Positions 1-9,703 of a stretch of 64,000 bases of DNA are shown here, piece after piece (position 1 is the first letter of the stretch; every line of letters begins with the position of its first letter). The stretch is from Persicaria tinctoria (taxonomy: Eukaryota; Streptophyta; Magnoliopsida; Caryophyllales; Polygonaceae). The notes under the pieces were generated by a model. The model saw nothing but the letters and a program-made list of their open reading frames with translations, made no database searches and had not been told where the DNA came from. The stretch covers positions 96,564,519-96,628,518 of the forward strand of contig JBANSL010000002.1 of the NCBI GenBank assembly GCA_037127255.1. The letters run 5' to 3'. The position numbers were made by a program, and so were the translations under genes.

Positions 1-1
1 C

Positions 2-2515
2 TGTAAAGAAAATGGGATAAAGAGACATCTCACAGTCCCTGGCACCCCTCAGCAGAATGGCACTGCTGAGAGGATGAACATGACCTTGCTTGAAAAAGCA
101 AGGTGCATGCTCATTGGTGCTGACCTTAAGAGTTCCTTATGGGGTGAAGCAATCACAACTGCAGCCTATCTAATCAATAGGACCCCATCATCTGTTGTGG
201 ACTTCAAAACTCCACAAGAGATGTGGTCAGGAAGGAAGCCTGACATTACACACTTGAAACCATTTGGTTGTAGTGCATATTCCCATGTATCTCAGGGAAA
301 GCTACAACCTAGAGCTCAAAAGTGTGTAATGCTAGGCTATCCTGAAGGAACTAAAGGATACAGATTGCTTGTTGTTCAACCTGGAGCTTATAAATGCATA
401 ACTTCTAGAAATGTAACTTTTAATGAAAAGGAATTTCATTTCAAGAAGAATCTAACACTTGAGACTGAGAATGCAGGTACCCCAGAAGATCCCTCCCATG
501 CTGAAGGATTCTATGATCCAAATGACCATGATGACATGGAGGATGATGAATTTGACATTGGAACTCCACAAGGCTCAAATAATGGAAACTCAACCTCTGA
601 GACTCAATCTCCAGAAGTTGAGGTGTCAAACTCTCCTCAAAACAGTGAGCCTGAAGGCTATGGCTCACAAGGTAGTATCTCTACTCATTCCCACCAATCT
701 GGTGGAAGTGTAAGTGACAGTACTTCATCTCCCTCGAGCTCTCTTCAATCCTCTTCTACTGATACTTCTGCTTCTGATCATGTCCCTTTGCCTGTTATGA
801 ATACTGCTGGAAATGTTGTGCCTGACTTGTCTAATTATCAACTTACTAGAGACAGAGAGCCTAGAGTTAGGATACCTAACAGAAGGTTCACCTCTAATAT
901 TGTTGAATTTGCTTTCTTGGCTGCTGAAACTGTAAAACATCTTACACCTGAAAGTTATGATCAAGCCATGAAAAGTTCCTGTGCTAATGAGTGGTTGAAA
1001 GCTATGCATGAAGAGTTGCAGTCTATGTATGCTAACAAAACTTGGCTCTTAGTCCCTAAACCTAATAAAGCTAAACTTATTGAGAGCAAATGGGTTTACA
1101 AACTGAAAGATAGTATTACTCCTACTGATCCACCTAAGTATAAAGCTAGGCTTGTAGCTAAGGGCTTTAGGCAAAAGGATGGGGTAGACTATAAGGATAT
1201 CTTTGCACCTGTTGTTAAGTATAAGACTCTGAGGCTCATGCTTGCTATCACTACTGTTAATGACTGGGAACTTGAACAGATGGATGTTAAGACAACCTTC
1301 CTACATGGTGACCTAAAAGAAACTATTTACATGCAACAGCCTAAAGGATTTATAGATAAGAGAAAAACTGATCATGTTTGTCTGCTTAAAAAATCCATCT
1401 ATGGTCTGAAACAGTCTCCTAGGCAATGGAACTTGAAATTCAATGCATGTATGAGATCTTTAGGTTTCACCAGAAGCAAATATGACACCTGCCTTTACTT
1501 TAAGCATGCTGGTTCTAAGAATCCCTTGTATGTTCTGCTTTATGTTGATGATATTCTTCTGATCAGTAATAGCAAAGTTATTATAGCTGGTGCTAAGAAT
1601 GACTTGAAATTACACTTTGATATGAAGGATCTGGGTTCAGCTAAAAGAATTCTAGGGATTAATATTATTAGAAACAGATCTGATAAAGTAATGTGGATGA
1701 CTCAAGGTGATTATTTGCTTAAGGTGTTGGACAGATTCTGTATGAACAACTCTAACCCTACACCTATCCCTTTAGGAGGGCATCTAGAATTATACAGAGA
1801 TCCTAGTCCTAAAACTGATGAAGAATCTAAGAAAATGGAAAACATTCCCTATGATGTTGCTGCTGGTTCTGTTATGTATGCTATGTTGTGCACTAGGCCA
1901 GATCTTGCCTTTGCTGTGAGTGCTCTTAGTAGATTCATGTCTGATCCTAGAGAAAAACACTGGAATGCAATGAAATATTTGCTCAGATATTTATGTGGCA
2001 CTAAATCCATGGGTCTTATGTTTGCTGAACACACTTCTAGAAATGAACTTCATGGATTTGTTGATTCTGATTATGCTGGTAATAGGGATAACGGAAAATC
2101 TACTTCCTCATTCTTCTTTACCTGGCCTGGAAACTGTATATCTTGGAAATCTCAGTTACAATCTATTGTTGCTTTATCTACTACTGAAGTTGAATATATT
2201 GCTGCAACTGAGGCTACAAAAGAAGTTATTTGGTTAAAGGGAATCTTGAAGGAAGTAGAAAGAAAATCTTATATCCCTGTTGTGTTTTCTGATAATCAAA
2301 GTGCTATATATTTATGCAAGAATCATATGTATCATGAGAGGACCAAACACATTGATGTTAGATTCCATTTTATTAGAGATGAGATTGAAAAAGAAAATAT
2401 CTCTGTTGATAAGATCTTAGGAGATGTGAACCCTGCAGATTTTGGTACCAAAATAGTTCCTACTAACAAATTCCATTTCTGCAGAAATTTCCTAAAGATC
2501 TTTGATCTGCCTTAG
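2..2515 (+). CDS. Ty1-copia polyprotein, 3' part (Tork/Tnt1-like), 5' end outside window
   Basis: The open frame is already running at base 2, before its first ATG at 74, so the gene is cut by the window edge. It encodes the end of the integrase (motif TPQQNGTAERM), a hydrophilic Ser/Pro/Asp-rich linker at about residues 130-250, reverse transcriptase (catalytic YVDDILL) and RNase H (VDSDYAGN, then ALSTTEVEYIAA), and stops at TAG 2513-2515. The product copies the element RNA to cDNA and integrates it. The RT and RNase H wording resembles the Tork/Tnt1 lineage of copia elements; that lineage call is from memory of the families. No stop or frameshift is visible in the part present, so it may be recent. 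Gag, protease and the 5' LTR are not in the window, so intactness of the whole element is unknown. Confidence 0.93.
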   Translation, partial: CKENGIKRHLTVPGTPQQNGTAERMNMTLLEKARCMLIGADLKSSLWGEAITTAAYLINRTPSSVVDFKTPQEMWSGRKPDITHLKPFGCSAYSHVSQGKLQPRAQKCVMLGYPEGTKGYRLLVVQPGAYKCITSRNVTFNEKEFHFKKNLTLETENAGTPEDPSHAEGFYDPNDHDDMEDDEFDIGTPQGSNNGNSTSETQSPEVEVSNSPQNSEPEGYGSQGSISTHSHQSGGSVSDSTSSPSSSLQSSSTDTSASDHVPLPVMNTAGNVVPDLSNYQLTRDREPRVRIPNRRFTSNIVEFAFLAAETVKHLTPESYDQAMKSSCANEWLKAMHEELQSMYANKTWLLVPKPNKAKLIESKWVYKLKDSITPTDPPKYKARLVAKGFRQKDGVDYKDIFAPVVKYKTLRLMLAITTVNDWELEQMDVKTTFLHGDLKETIYMQQPKGFIDKRKTDHVCLLKKSIYGLKQSPRQWNLKFNACMRSLGFTRSKYDTCLYFKHAGSKNPLYVLLYVDDILLISNSKVIIAGAKNDLKLHFDMKDLGSAKRILGINIIRNRSDKVMWMTQGDYLLKVLDRFCMNNSNPTPIPLGGHLELYRDPSPKTDEESKKMENIPYDVAAGSVMYAMLCTRPDLAFAVSALSRFMSDPREKHWNAMKYLLRYLCGTKSMGLMFAEHTSRNELHGFVDSDYAGNRDNGKSTSSFFFTWPGNCISWKSQLQSIVALSTTEVEYIAATEATKEVIWLKGILKEVERKSYIPVVFSDNQSAIYLCKNHMYHERTKHIDVRFHFIRDEIEKENISVDKILGDVNPADFGTKIVPTNKFHFCRNFLKIFDLP

Positions 2516-2624
2516 CTCATGACAGGCACGCGGGCTGATGACTGACGGGAGAGGAAGGTCCCTGGAAGAAGACCACAAAACTGGAAGGACAAAGAAGATA
2601 CAAACTCAAGATTAGGAGGGCATT

Positions 2625-3447
2625 TGTTATAATGCAATCCTAAGTTTTGTCTTTGTATTCTATAGATCTAGGATGACAAGTGTTTGGATGTAATAGACTA
2701 GAAGAGATACTTAATGAGCTAGCTAGGGCTATAGGTGTGGTCTCGAGCCTTTGGACACATCTAAGGGACCCCAAGACCATCTTGGTTCGGACTCTAGGTG
2801 CACCAAGACTCTTGAAGACTAACCTGTTGTGTTTGTGAGTGTGTGCTATGTTCTGTGTTACAGGTTTAAAGGTTTCTGGATTGTGGGTCGGCCCATTACT
2901 TGGACAACATTCTCTTGTGAGAATAGAGTCCAAGCCCATGGTATGTATCCTTCATCTGGATCCCTTTTTTAGACGTTGTAACCCTACATAGCTACACTCT
3001 CCTCTATATATATGCTCTTGTTCACCATTTGGAGTTGTGATGAGAGAGAAGCTCCGACGGCAAATCCCTAAACCTAGAGCGAGGAAGAGCGAGACTGAAA
3101 GGCAGCACCTTGCTCATCCATGGAGGCCTTGATTCCTGTCACCTGGAGTCTGCATCATCCTCATATGGATTGAAGAGCTGGAAAGGGGGCTTTTACCCTT
3201 TCAAATCTCTGAACATTTACCTCTTAGTTTCTCTGCGTTTAGTTGCTAGCTCATTAAGCGTTTCTCGTCTGTGTTCCACACTTGTAATCAGATCTTGTAT
3301 CTTTGTTCGAGTTAGTGGTATTCTCGGGACCGGGTCTCCCCTCTTGAGGCCCCGCGGAGTAGGGAAACCGAACCGCGTTAACAAATCGTTGTGTTCTTTA
3401 GATTTACGTTTGTTTATCTTGTTAAGAACTCGAATCGGTAGCTAACA
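2625..3447 (+). repeat. 3' LTR of the Tork-like copia element
   Basis: The LTR lies 109 bases after the polyprotein stop and follows a purine tract (ATTAGGAGGG, 2611-2620). It begins TGTTA and ends TAACA, a perfect 5-bp terminal inverted repeat with canonical TG/CA ends, and is 823 bp long. A TATA-like CTATATATATG lies near 3004-3014. The bases after it (GGAAA, 3448-3452) would be one target-site copy; the partner is off the left edge. Boundaries are inferred from the inverted ends, since the 5' LTR is not available for comparison. Confidence 0.75.
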
Positions 3448-3901
3448 GGAAAGGGGGTTTACACATCCGTAGGACTCTTAGCAGCGCCATAGCTGAACCC
3501 CTCGTAGAAGGTGGAGTACTCGACACCTGCTTCGGTTGTGTGTTGCTTCTTTTCCCATTTCATCATCTTCTTCCATGACATCTTCCTTGACATCTTCAAT
3601 TGGAATTGGTCGCTGCAAATCAAATCAATTCCTCTAATCTATCAATTCTGTTTTTTGGTACTCTTTCGTTGTTGGGAGCCCAACCTACTCGATCTACTCC
3701 GTATATATAATACCCCGTAATTGTATATTACCCCTATCTCTATCTATCTCTCTAATCTAATTTTTTGAGATAAACCTACCTTAAATACTACAGTAGTATC
3801 TAACTATCAATCATCCATCTTTAACCATTTTAAAAAAAAGTATCTATGATCTATCTATCTTGTGGCTTGTATTTGTTGATAGGTCCAATAATATTATGAA
3901 T
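3448..3901. other. Spacer with a short segment shared with 10350-10420
   Basis: No gene is supported here. On the minus strand, 3470-3540 reads EYSTFYEGFSYGAAKSP before a stop; the same segment recurs in diverged form at about 10353-10400 (EYSNFYEGCSKNAFKSF). The two flank the F-box copy A locus. This may be the last exon of an unidentified gene or simply a duplicated repeat. The remainder is AT-rich with CTAT runs near 3735-3760. Confidence 0.3.
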
Positions 3902-4141
3902 TACTCCCTCCGTTCGGCAAAACTTGTCGTTTACTATTCATGCACGCCTTTTTAGAACGATAAAAACTATATAAAATATTCATTTTTTTATAAATTTTTT
4001 TAAACAATATTGTACTTATTAATAATAACTATAAAGTTGCTAAAAATATTATTAAAAAACTAGATATTTTATATAGTTTTTATCTCCTAAAAAAGCGTGC
4101 ATGAATAGTAAAGTGTCAAGTTTTTCCGAACGGATGTAGTA
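3902..4141. mobile_element. Stowaway-type MITE
   Basis: The element starts TACTCCCTCCGTTCGG and ends CCGAACGGATGTAGTA, so it has Stowaway-like CTCCCTCCGT termini flanked by TA. Long inverted arms meet near 4020 (ATAAAAACTATATAAAATATT on the left, its complement on the right). It has no coding capacity and would be mobilised by a Tc1/mariner-type transposase. Related copies lie at 11793 (split), 48331 and 62518. Confidence 0.85.
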
Positions 4142-4259
4142 TTTATTAATGCTTAATTTAAATAATAACAAAAAAAATCTTATTTAATTCAGAAATATAC
4201 GAGTTATAAATCACACTAGGCAAAGCCGCAAAGGTAAGAGTAACAACTAAAAACCGATC
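4142..4259. other. Upstream sequence of F-box copy A, left of the copia insertion
   Basis: The segment CTTATTTAATTCAGAAATATACGAG at about 4179-4203 matches the region just upstream of F-box copy B (about 17908-17931). It shows that the copia element at 4260-9550 landed in the 5' region of F-box copy A. The last five bases, CGATC (4255-4259), are the left target-site duplication. Confidence 0.7.
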
Positions 4260-4539
4260 TATGAAATCTCAGCAACTCTAGATGAGATTTCCACCAAACA
4301 CTCACCGAGCTTAGATCTAGATGATCAAGCTCGTCCACACTCAGAATTTGGAGATTTTCTGTGTATTCAATCAATATTCAGTTACAACTCTAACTACAAG
4401 CTATGTCCTATATATATACATTGCTAACCACACCTTCCGACTTAACCTCAAGCCTAACTACAGTTCTAACCGTCTAACAACTTGAGTGAAAGCTAAAGCT
4501 GACCAACACTCTCAATTCATCACACTAACATCCTCTATA
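4260..4539 (-). repeat. 3' LTR of the 4260-9550 copia element
   Basis: A 280-bp direct repeat of 9271-9550, differing at two positions (GATG versus GCTG near 4282, and GGAGA versus GAAGA near 4350). In element orientation it starts TATAGAGG and ends TTTCATA. A TATA box (minus strand of about 4410-4418) marks the promoter. Confidence 0.95.
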
Positions 4540-4547
4540 TCCCCCCC

Positions 4548-7500
4548 TCAAGGTGGGCGCGTAGGATGGAAGACGAGTCCCAACTTGCTAGACAAAACAG
4601 TGTGTTGATGAGCACCAAGGGGCTTAGTAAAAATGTCAGCAATTTGAAGGTGTGTTGGAATGAAGACAGTGGAAACCAAGCCTTCTTCTACCAAGTCCCT
4701 GATGTAATGAAAATCAATTCTGAGATGTTTGGTCCTCTCGTGATAAACAGGGCTGAGAGCCAATTGGTGAGCAGATTTATTGTCGCAACACAAAGGAATA
4801 GGCAATGAAGATCGAACACCCAAGTCCTTGAGAATTTCAGTAATCCACACAATCTCACTGCCAGTTGTAGACATGCTACGATACTCGCTTTCAGTTGAAG
4901 ACTTGGAGACAGTCTTCTGTTTCTTAGTCTTCCATGAGACCAAGCAATCTCCTAAGAATACGCAATAGCCCGTTAAAGATCGACTTGAATCTCTACATGA
5001 GCCCCAGTCAGCATCAGAGTACGCGCGGACTGTTAATCTGCTGGAGCTTGGGTAGAATAAGGAGCAATGCACAGTGCCCTTCAAGTATCTAAGGAGGAAT
5101 AAGGCAGCACTAAGATGAGGGGCACGAGGTGTAGCCATGAATTGAGTTAACTGCTGGACAGTGTATGCTATGTCAGGCCTAGTCAAGGTGAGATAGAGCA
5201 ACCGGCCTACCAACCTCCTATAAGTTTCAGGGTCAGGCAATTCCTCACCATCATGAATACTGAGGTGAAGATTACGTTGCATAGGGAACTTGGCCGGTTT
5301 GCAGTTTAACATGGCTGCATTGGAGAGCAAATCTACCACATACTTGCGTTGATTCAACTGAATTCCATCAACTGATCTAGATATTTCCATTCCCAGAAAA
5401 TATCTAGCATAGCCTAAGTCCTTGATAGTGAAAGCCTTATCTAGGGAGCTCTTCACCAATCCTATGAACTGTTCATCATTTCCAGTCAAAAGCATGTCAT
5501 CCACATAGATGAGTGCTACTGTCATCAAGGTTCCCTTCACTCTAACAAACAGAGAGTAGTCAAACTTTGATTGAACAAAACCCAGTGCTGTCAAATGCTT
5601 TGTTAATTCGACATTCCACTGTCGACTGGCTTGCTTAAGGCCATATATTGACCTGTTTAGCTTGCAAACTTGCCCCTGAGCAGCCTTAGAGTACCCTGGA
5701 GGAGGCCTCATGTAAACTGTTTCATCAAGGAATCCATGCAAAAATGCATTATTCACATCAAGTTGATGTAAATGCCACTTCCTAACTGATGCTAAAGCAA
5801 TCAGTATCCTTACAGTTGCAAATTTAGCAACTGGTGAAAATGTTTCCTTGTAATCCCTATCTTTGACTTGATTATACCCTTTTGCCACAAGCCTAGCCTT
5901 GTACCTATCTATACTTCCATCAGCTCTAAACTTGATTTTGTAAATCCATTTGCAGCCAATTGCCTGCTGTCCTGGAGGCAGAGCTGTAAGTGTCCAAGTG
6001 TGATTGACCTCAAGTGCATGAATCTCCTTATCCATGGCCTCTCTCCACTCCTGCACCTTCTGAGCCTGAGCAAATGATGAAGGCTCAACCACTGACAATA
6101 CATGGAACAAGGAATGGACATAATTCTTGGAGTATTCTCCCAAGTCATCAGGTCTGACTACTGTGAAGACAGATGACAAAGAGGAAGAATCATGGCCTGA
6201 CTCAATCCTTCTAGTAGGAAGTTGTTGGCAAACAAAATCCTGCAATTTAGATGGCCTGATAATCCTTCTACTGGCCCTATCAATGACCCTTTCAACTGGA
6301 AGTTGCTCTACAGCAACAGGCATTGCTGGAGCTGGCACTACTGGTGGAGAATTCCCACTCTCTAGAGAGTCCTCAACCAGTATATCCCTCAGGTCAACAG
6401 ATCCACTATGACCCTCTCTCCTCAAGGAACCCTCACCACTTATCTCTTGATGGTTTCCTGAACCACTAATATCCCTTGCCAGGGCTTCACCATTCCTCCT
6501 CATCTCAGTTTCTTGCTGGTGATGAGTGATCCTAATATCATCTTCCCCAAAGTTCACTCTTGGCATAGCAACAGGCTCACTGTTATGAGGAGAAGGTCCA
6601 CTCTCTCCATGGTAAGGGAAAATGTCTTCCCTAAATATCACATCCCTACAAACACTCATCTTATGAGTGACCAGATCATAGACCTTGTAACCTTTTATCC
6701 CTGGAGGATAACCCACAAAAATGCACTTTCTTCCTGAAGCTTCCATCTTGTTTCTGAAAATCTCAGGCACAAGAGCATAGCAAAGACAGCCTATCACTCT
6801 CAGGTGATCATATCCAGGTGGTCTTTTGAACAAAATTTCATAAGGAGTCTTCCAATTTAGCACTGAGGAAGGAAGAATATTGATAATGTAGGTAGCCCCT
6901 AGTATGCATTCTCCCCAAAACTTCAAAGGTAACCCTGCATTCAGCCTAATAGCTCTAGTCATCTCTATGAGATGTCTATGTTTCCTTTCTACCCGGGCAT
7001 TTTGTTCATGAACATATGCCACTGAACGTTGATGAACAATCCCTTTTGCTGTGAGCAAAGCACCCAAGTGATTATTCACAAATTCAGACCCATTGTCTGT
7101 TCGGATTGTCTTGACCTTTGTTGCAAACTGAGTTTCAACATAAGTCAAGAATCCAGAAATCAGTCCCCCTACCTGTCCTTTGTCTCTCATCAAGAAAGTC
7201 CAGGTAGAACGAGAGCAATCATCCACAATTGTGAGGAAATAACGAGCCCCACACAAGCTGTTAATCCCAAATGGACCCCAAACATCCATATGTAGTAGGT
7301 CAAACACATTCAAAGCAATTGAACTGCTATTCTCAAAGGGCAATTTGTGGAGTTTGGCTAAGTGACACACATCACAGTTAAAGGTCTTCATACAAGAGCC
7401 CTTGGCCCAATCGAAAAACTTCATTTTTGACATGGAAACATGTCCAAGTCTGGCATGATTCAAATTTATTCTAGTGTCTGCAACAGAAGCAATAATGCCA

Positions 7501-9224
7501 CTCACCTCTGTGCTATGCTGAGACTGAGACAAACGTCGAGCTCCACATGATTTTCCTGGTTTGCAGCTAAATCCAGAAAAGCGGTATAGACCTCCAGCCC
7601 GACCACCAACAGCAATGATAGCCTTAGTTGAAATGTCCTGGATCCAGCATTCATTTTTAGAAAATACAAACAACCATCTCCCATCATCAAGCATCTTACT
7701 AACAGATAACAGATTATACTTAAAAGAGGGCATAAACAACACATCTCTCAGCAAAATATTCGGCCCCAATCTAACTGTGCCAGAATACTGTACTGACTGT
7801 GTTTTGCCATCAGGAAACCCGATCATTATAGGTCTTGCAAGTGGATTCAGCTCTTGGAAAGAACCACTGTTGCAAGCTATATGATCCGAGGCTCCCGAAT
7901 CCACAATCCAGTTTGTGGATAGTCCTTGACCAGTGTCAATATGTGAGCTCATACCTGCGAAGTTCACTGAACCAGAGTTCATGAACTCATCTTGATCCAT
8001 AGGAGCCTTCCCTATCATAGCTCGCAGGACCTCAGCTACAACCGCATTCACCAGAGAAACATCATGCTGTCCATTGTTAGTGCTTGAACCACTTGCATTA
8101 AAACCAGATCCAGTACCTGCAACCTCTCTGAAGGCCAGAGGTGTGTCTCCTTGCACCACATCTTGAACATTGGCGATGATCTTGTCTCCTTGGGGGCGCT
8201 TTGGACCCGTGTACCAGTCTGGGAACCCGACTAGTTTGAAACATGTATCCTTCACATGTCCCTTCTCCTTGCAGTAATTGCAAAACAGCTCCATCTTCGC
8301 CTTCTTATAGTCCTTCTTCTGCTCAGATCCCCTCCACTGACCAGCACCAGATCCACCTGTGTTGTTGCCAAATCCAACATTCCCAGCATTGACGTTGGTT
8401 TGAACCGATCTGGAGGTGCTGGCACCACTGCTTCCGAACGACTTGGCCGCCAGTACTTCATGATTCTGAAGCGCACCTCCAGTGATTCCCTTCTGCCTCT
8501 CTATTTGCATCACCATGTGAAACGCTCGATTCACGGATGGCAATGGATCCATTGCTAAAATGCTGCTACGAATGCCTTCATATGTGTCAGATAATCCCAT
8601 TAGGAACTGCATAAGTTTCGTAGTAGCCTCCCTTTCCAGCAATTTCTTCAGGATTGCGCATGAGCACATCTTCAATCCCCCGCACTTGCATACTGGAATT
8701 GATTCAATCTCCTGTAACTCATCCCAGGCTTTCTTCCTTCGTCCAAAATACGCAGCAACACTAGTATTCTCTTGTTTAATTTCGCTGATCTCTTTCTTGA
8801 TCTGATAGATCAATGGAGCATTGGATTCGGCGAATCGCTCCTGGATCTCCTCCCAGAGCTCATACGCAGAGTTCACATATACAAAATTCTCAGCCAATTC
8901 CGGTTTCATTGAGTTTATAATCCAGCTAGTAACCATAAAATCGCACCTGAGCCATCGATCATAGTCTTCATCATCCTCTGACAGTCGCTCGATCTTTCCA
9001 TTGATGAAACCGAGTTTCATCTTGGCTCCTAACGCCATCCTCACTGCTCGGCTCCAGTTATGGAAATTCAGTCTGTTGAATGGAGCGGACACCAGCACCA
9101 TCCCTGGATGGTCAGAATTCGAGAGGAACAATGGATCAACCTGATTAGCTCCAAAGTTCCTGTTTCCCTGCCTAGTTCCAGATCCTCCCTGAGCATCGCT
9201 AGCTTCACCTTCTTCAATCACCAT
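4548..9224 (-). CDS. Intact copia Gag-Pol polyprotein
   Basis: A single 1558-residue frame from the ATG at 9224-9222; an upstream in-frame GTG at 9233 is not a likely start. In order: Gag (copia UBN2-type, residues about 30-250), one zinc knuckle CNYCKEKGHVKDTC (about 315-328), aspartic protease WIVDSGASDH (about 440), integrase with HHCC zinc motif (HARLGH, CDVC at about 590-620) and DDE core (LHMD, RTDNGSEF, NARVERKHRH), RT with YVDDMLL, and RNase H (SDADWGSCRDSSRSLTGY, SSTESEYRS). It encodes the particle protein and the enzymes for reverse transcription and integration. The stop codon sits inside the polypurine tract. The lineage looks Ale/Retrofit-like (moderate confidence). No break was seen. 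Confidence 0.95.
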   Translation of the reverse strand: MVIEEGEASDAQGGSGTRQGNRNFGANQVDPLFLSNSDHPGMVLVSAPFNRLNFHNWSRAVRMALGAKMKLGFINGKIERLSEDDEDYDRWLRCDFMVTSWIINSMKPELAENFVYVNSAYELWEEIQERFAESNAPLIYQIKKEISEIKQENTSVAAYFGRRKKAWDELQEIESIPVCKCGGLKMCSCAILKKLLEREATTKLMQFLMGLSDTYEGIRSSILAMDPLPSVNRAFHMVMQIERQKGITGGALQNHEVLAAKSFGSSGASTSRSVQTNVNAGNVGFGNNTGGSGAGQWRGSEQKKDYKKAKMELFCNYCKEKGHVKDTCFKLVGFPDWYTGPKRPQGDKIIANVQDVVQGDTPLAFREVAGTGSGFNASGSSTNNGQHDVSLVNAVVAEVLRAMIGKAPMDQDEFMNSGSVNFAGMSSHIDTGQGLSTNWIVDSGASDHIACNSGSFQELNPLARPIMIGFPDGKTQSVQYSGTVRLGPNILLRDVLFMPSFKYNLLSVSKMLDDGRWLFVFSKNECWIQDISTKAIIAVGGRAGGLYRFSGFSCKPGKSCGARRLSQSQHSTEVSGIIASVADTRINLNHARLGHVSMSKMKFFDWAKGSCMKTFNCDVCHLAKLHKLPFENSSSIALNVFDLLHMDVWGPFGINSLCGARYFLTIVDDCSRSTWTFLMRDKGQVGGLISGFLTYVETQFATKVKTIRTDNGSEFVNNHLGALLTAKGIVHQRSVAYVHEQNARVERKHRHLIEMTRAIRLNAGLPLKFWGECILGATYIINILPSSVLNWKTPYEILFKRPPGYDHLRVIGCLCYALVPEIFRNKMEASGRKCIFVGYPPGIKGYKVYDLVTHKMSVCRDVIFREDIFPYHGESGPSPHNSEPVAMPRVNFGEDDIRITHHQQETEMRRNGEALARDISGSGNHQEISGEGSLRREGHSGSVDLRDILVEDSLESGNSPPVVPAPAMPVAVEQLPVERVIDRASRRIIRPSKLQDFVCQQLPTRRIESGHDSSSLSSVFTVVRPDDLGEYSKNYVHSLFHVLSVVEPSSFAQAQKVQEWREAMDKEIHALEVNHTWTLTALPPGQQAIGCKWIYKIKFRADGSIDRYKARLVAKGYNQVKDRDYKETFSPVAKFATVRILIALASVRKWHLHQLDVNNAFLHGFLDETVYMRPPPGYSKAAQGQVCKLNRSIYGLKQASRQWNVELTKHLTALGFVQSKFDYSLFVRVKGTLMTVALIYVDDMLLTGNDEQFIGLVKSSLDKAFTIKDLGYARYFLGMEISRSVDGIQLNQRKYVVDLLSNAAMLNCKPAKFPMQRNLHLSIHDGEELPDPETYRRLVGRLLYLTLTRPDIAYTVQQLTQFMATPRAPHLSAALFLLRYLKGTVHCSLFYPSSSRLTVRAYSDADWGSCRDSSRSLTGYCVFLGDCLVSWKTKKQKTVSKSSTESEYRSMSTTGSEIVWITEILKDLGVRSSLPIPLCCDNKSAHQLALSPVYHERTKHLRIDFHYIRDLVEEGLVSTVFIPTHLQIADIFTKPLGAHQHTVLSSKLGLVFHPTRPP

Positions 9225-9258
9225 GGATTTCACTCGAAATGATCTCTAGAGTTGTAGT

Positions 9259-9270
9259 GCTCTGATACCA
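9259..9270 (-). promoter_or_regulatory. tRNA-iMet primer-binding site of the copia element
   Basis: The minus strand reads TGGTATCAGAGC, the standard plant primer-binding site for initiator methionine tRNA, and begins at the base after the 5' LTR end (TTTCATA). It primes minus-strand cDNA synthesis. Confidence 0.9.
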
Positions 9271-9550
9271 TATGAAATCTCAGCAACTCTAGCTGAGATT
9301 TCCACCAAACACTCACCGAGCTTAGATCTAGATGATCAAGCTCGTCCACACTCAGAATTTGAAGATTTTCTGTGTATTCAATCAATATTCAGTTACAACT
9401 CTAACTACAAGCTATGTCCTATATATATACATTGCTAACCACACCTTCCGACTTAACCTCAAGCCTAACTACAGTTCTAACCGTCTAACAACTTGAGTGA
9501 AAGCTAAAGCTGACCAACACTCTCAATTCATCACACTAACATCCTCTATA
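9271..9550 (-). repeat. 5' LTR of the 4260-9550 copia element
   Basis: The 280-bp partner of 4260-4539; it carries the element promoter (TATA near 9420). It is followed on the plus strand by CGATC (9551-9555), the right target-site duplication. Confidence 0.95.
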
Positions 9551-9703
9551 CGATCTAAATGTAGGTTTTCCCCTCAATTCCCATCTCCATTCGATCGATC
9601 AACTTGTGTGCTCAAATCTAGGGTTTTCCCTAAATTCCCATCGCCCTCATTCAATTTTAGGCGGTCGATTCGATCGATCATCATCTTCTGTTGCGCAAAA
9701 TCA

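Larger units (their letters stand above)
4260..9550 (-). mobile_element. Complete Ty1-copia retrotransposon with TA...TA LTR ends
   Basis: A 5291-bp element on the minus strand. Two 280-bp LTRs differ at only two positions. A perfect 5-bp target duplication CGATC lies at 4255-4259 and 9551-9555. The primer-binding site for initiator tRNA-Met (TGGTATCAGAGC, minus strand of 9259-9270) directly abuts the 5' LTR, and the polypurine tract TTGAGGGGGGGA (minus strand of 4540-4551) directly abuts the 3' LTR. All three place the LTR ends at TATA/CATA, not TG/CA. One uninterrupted polyprotein frame fills the interior. With two differences in 280 bp, insertion would be roughly 0.3 million years ago if about 1.3e-8 substitutions per site per year applies, which is an assumption. 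It looks potentially autonomous. Confidence 0.95.
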
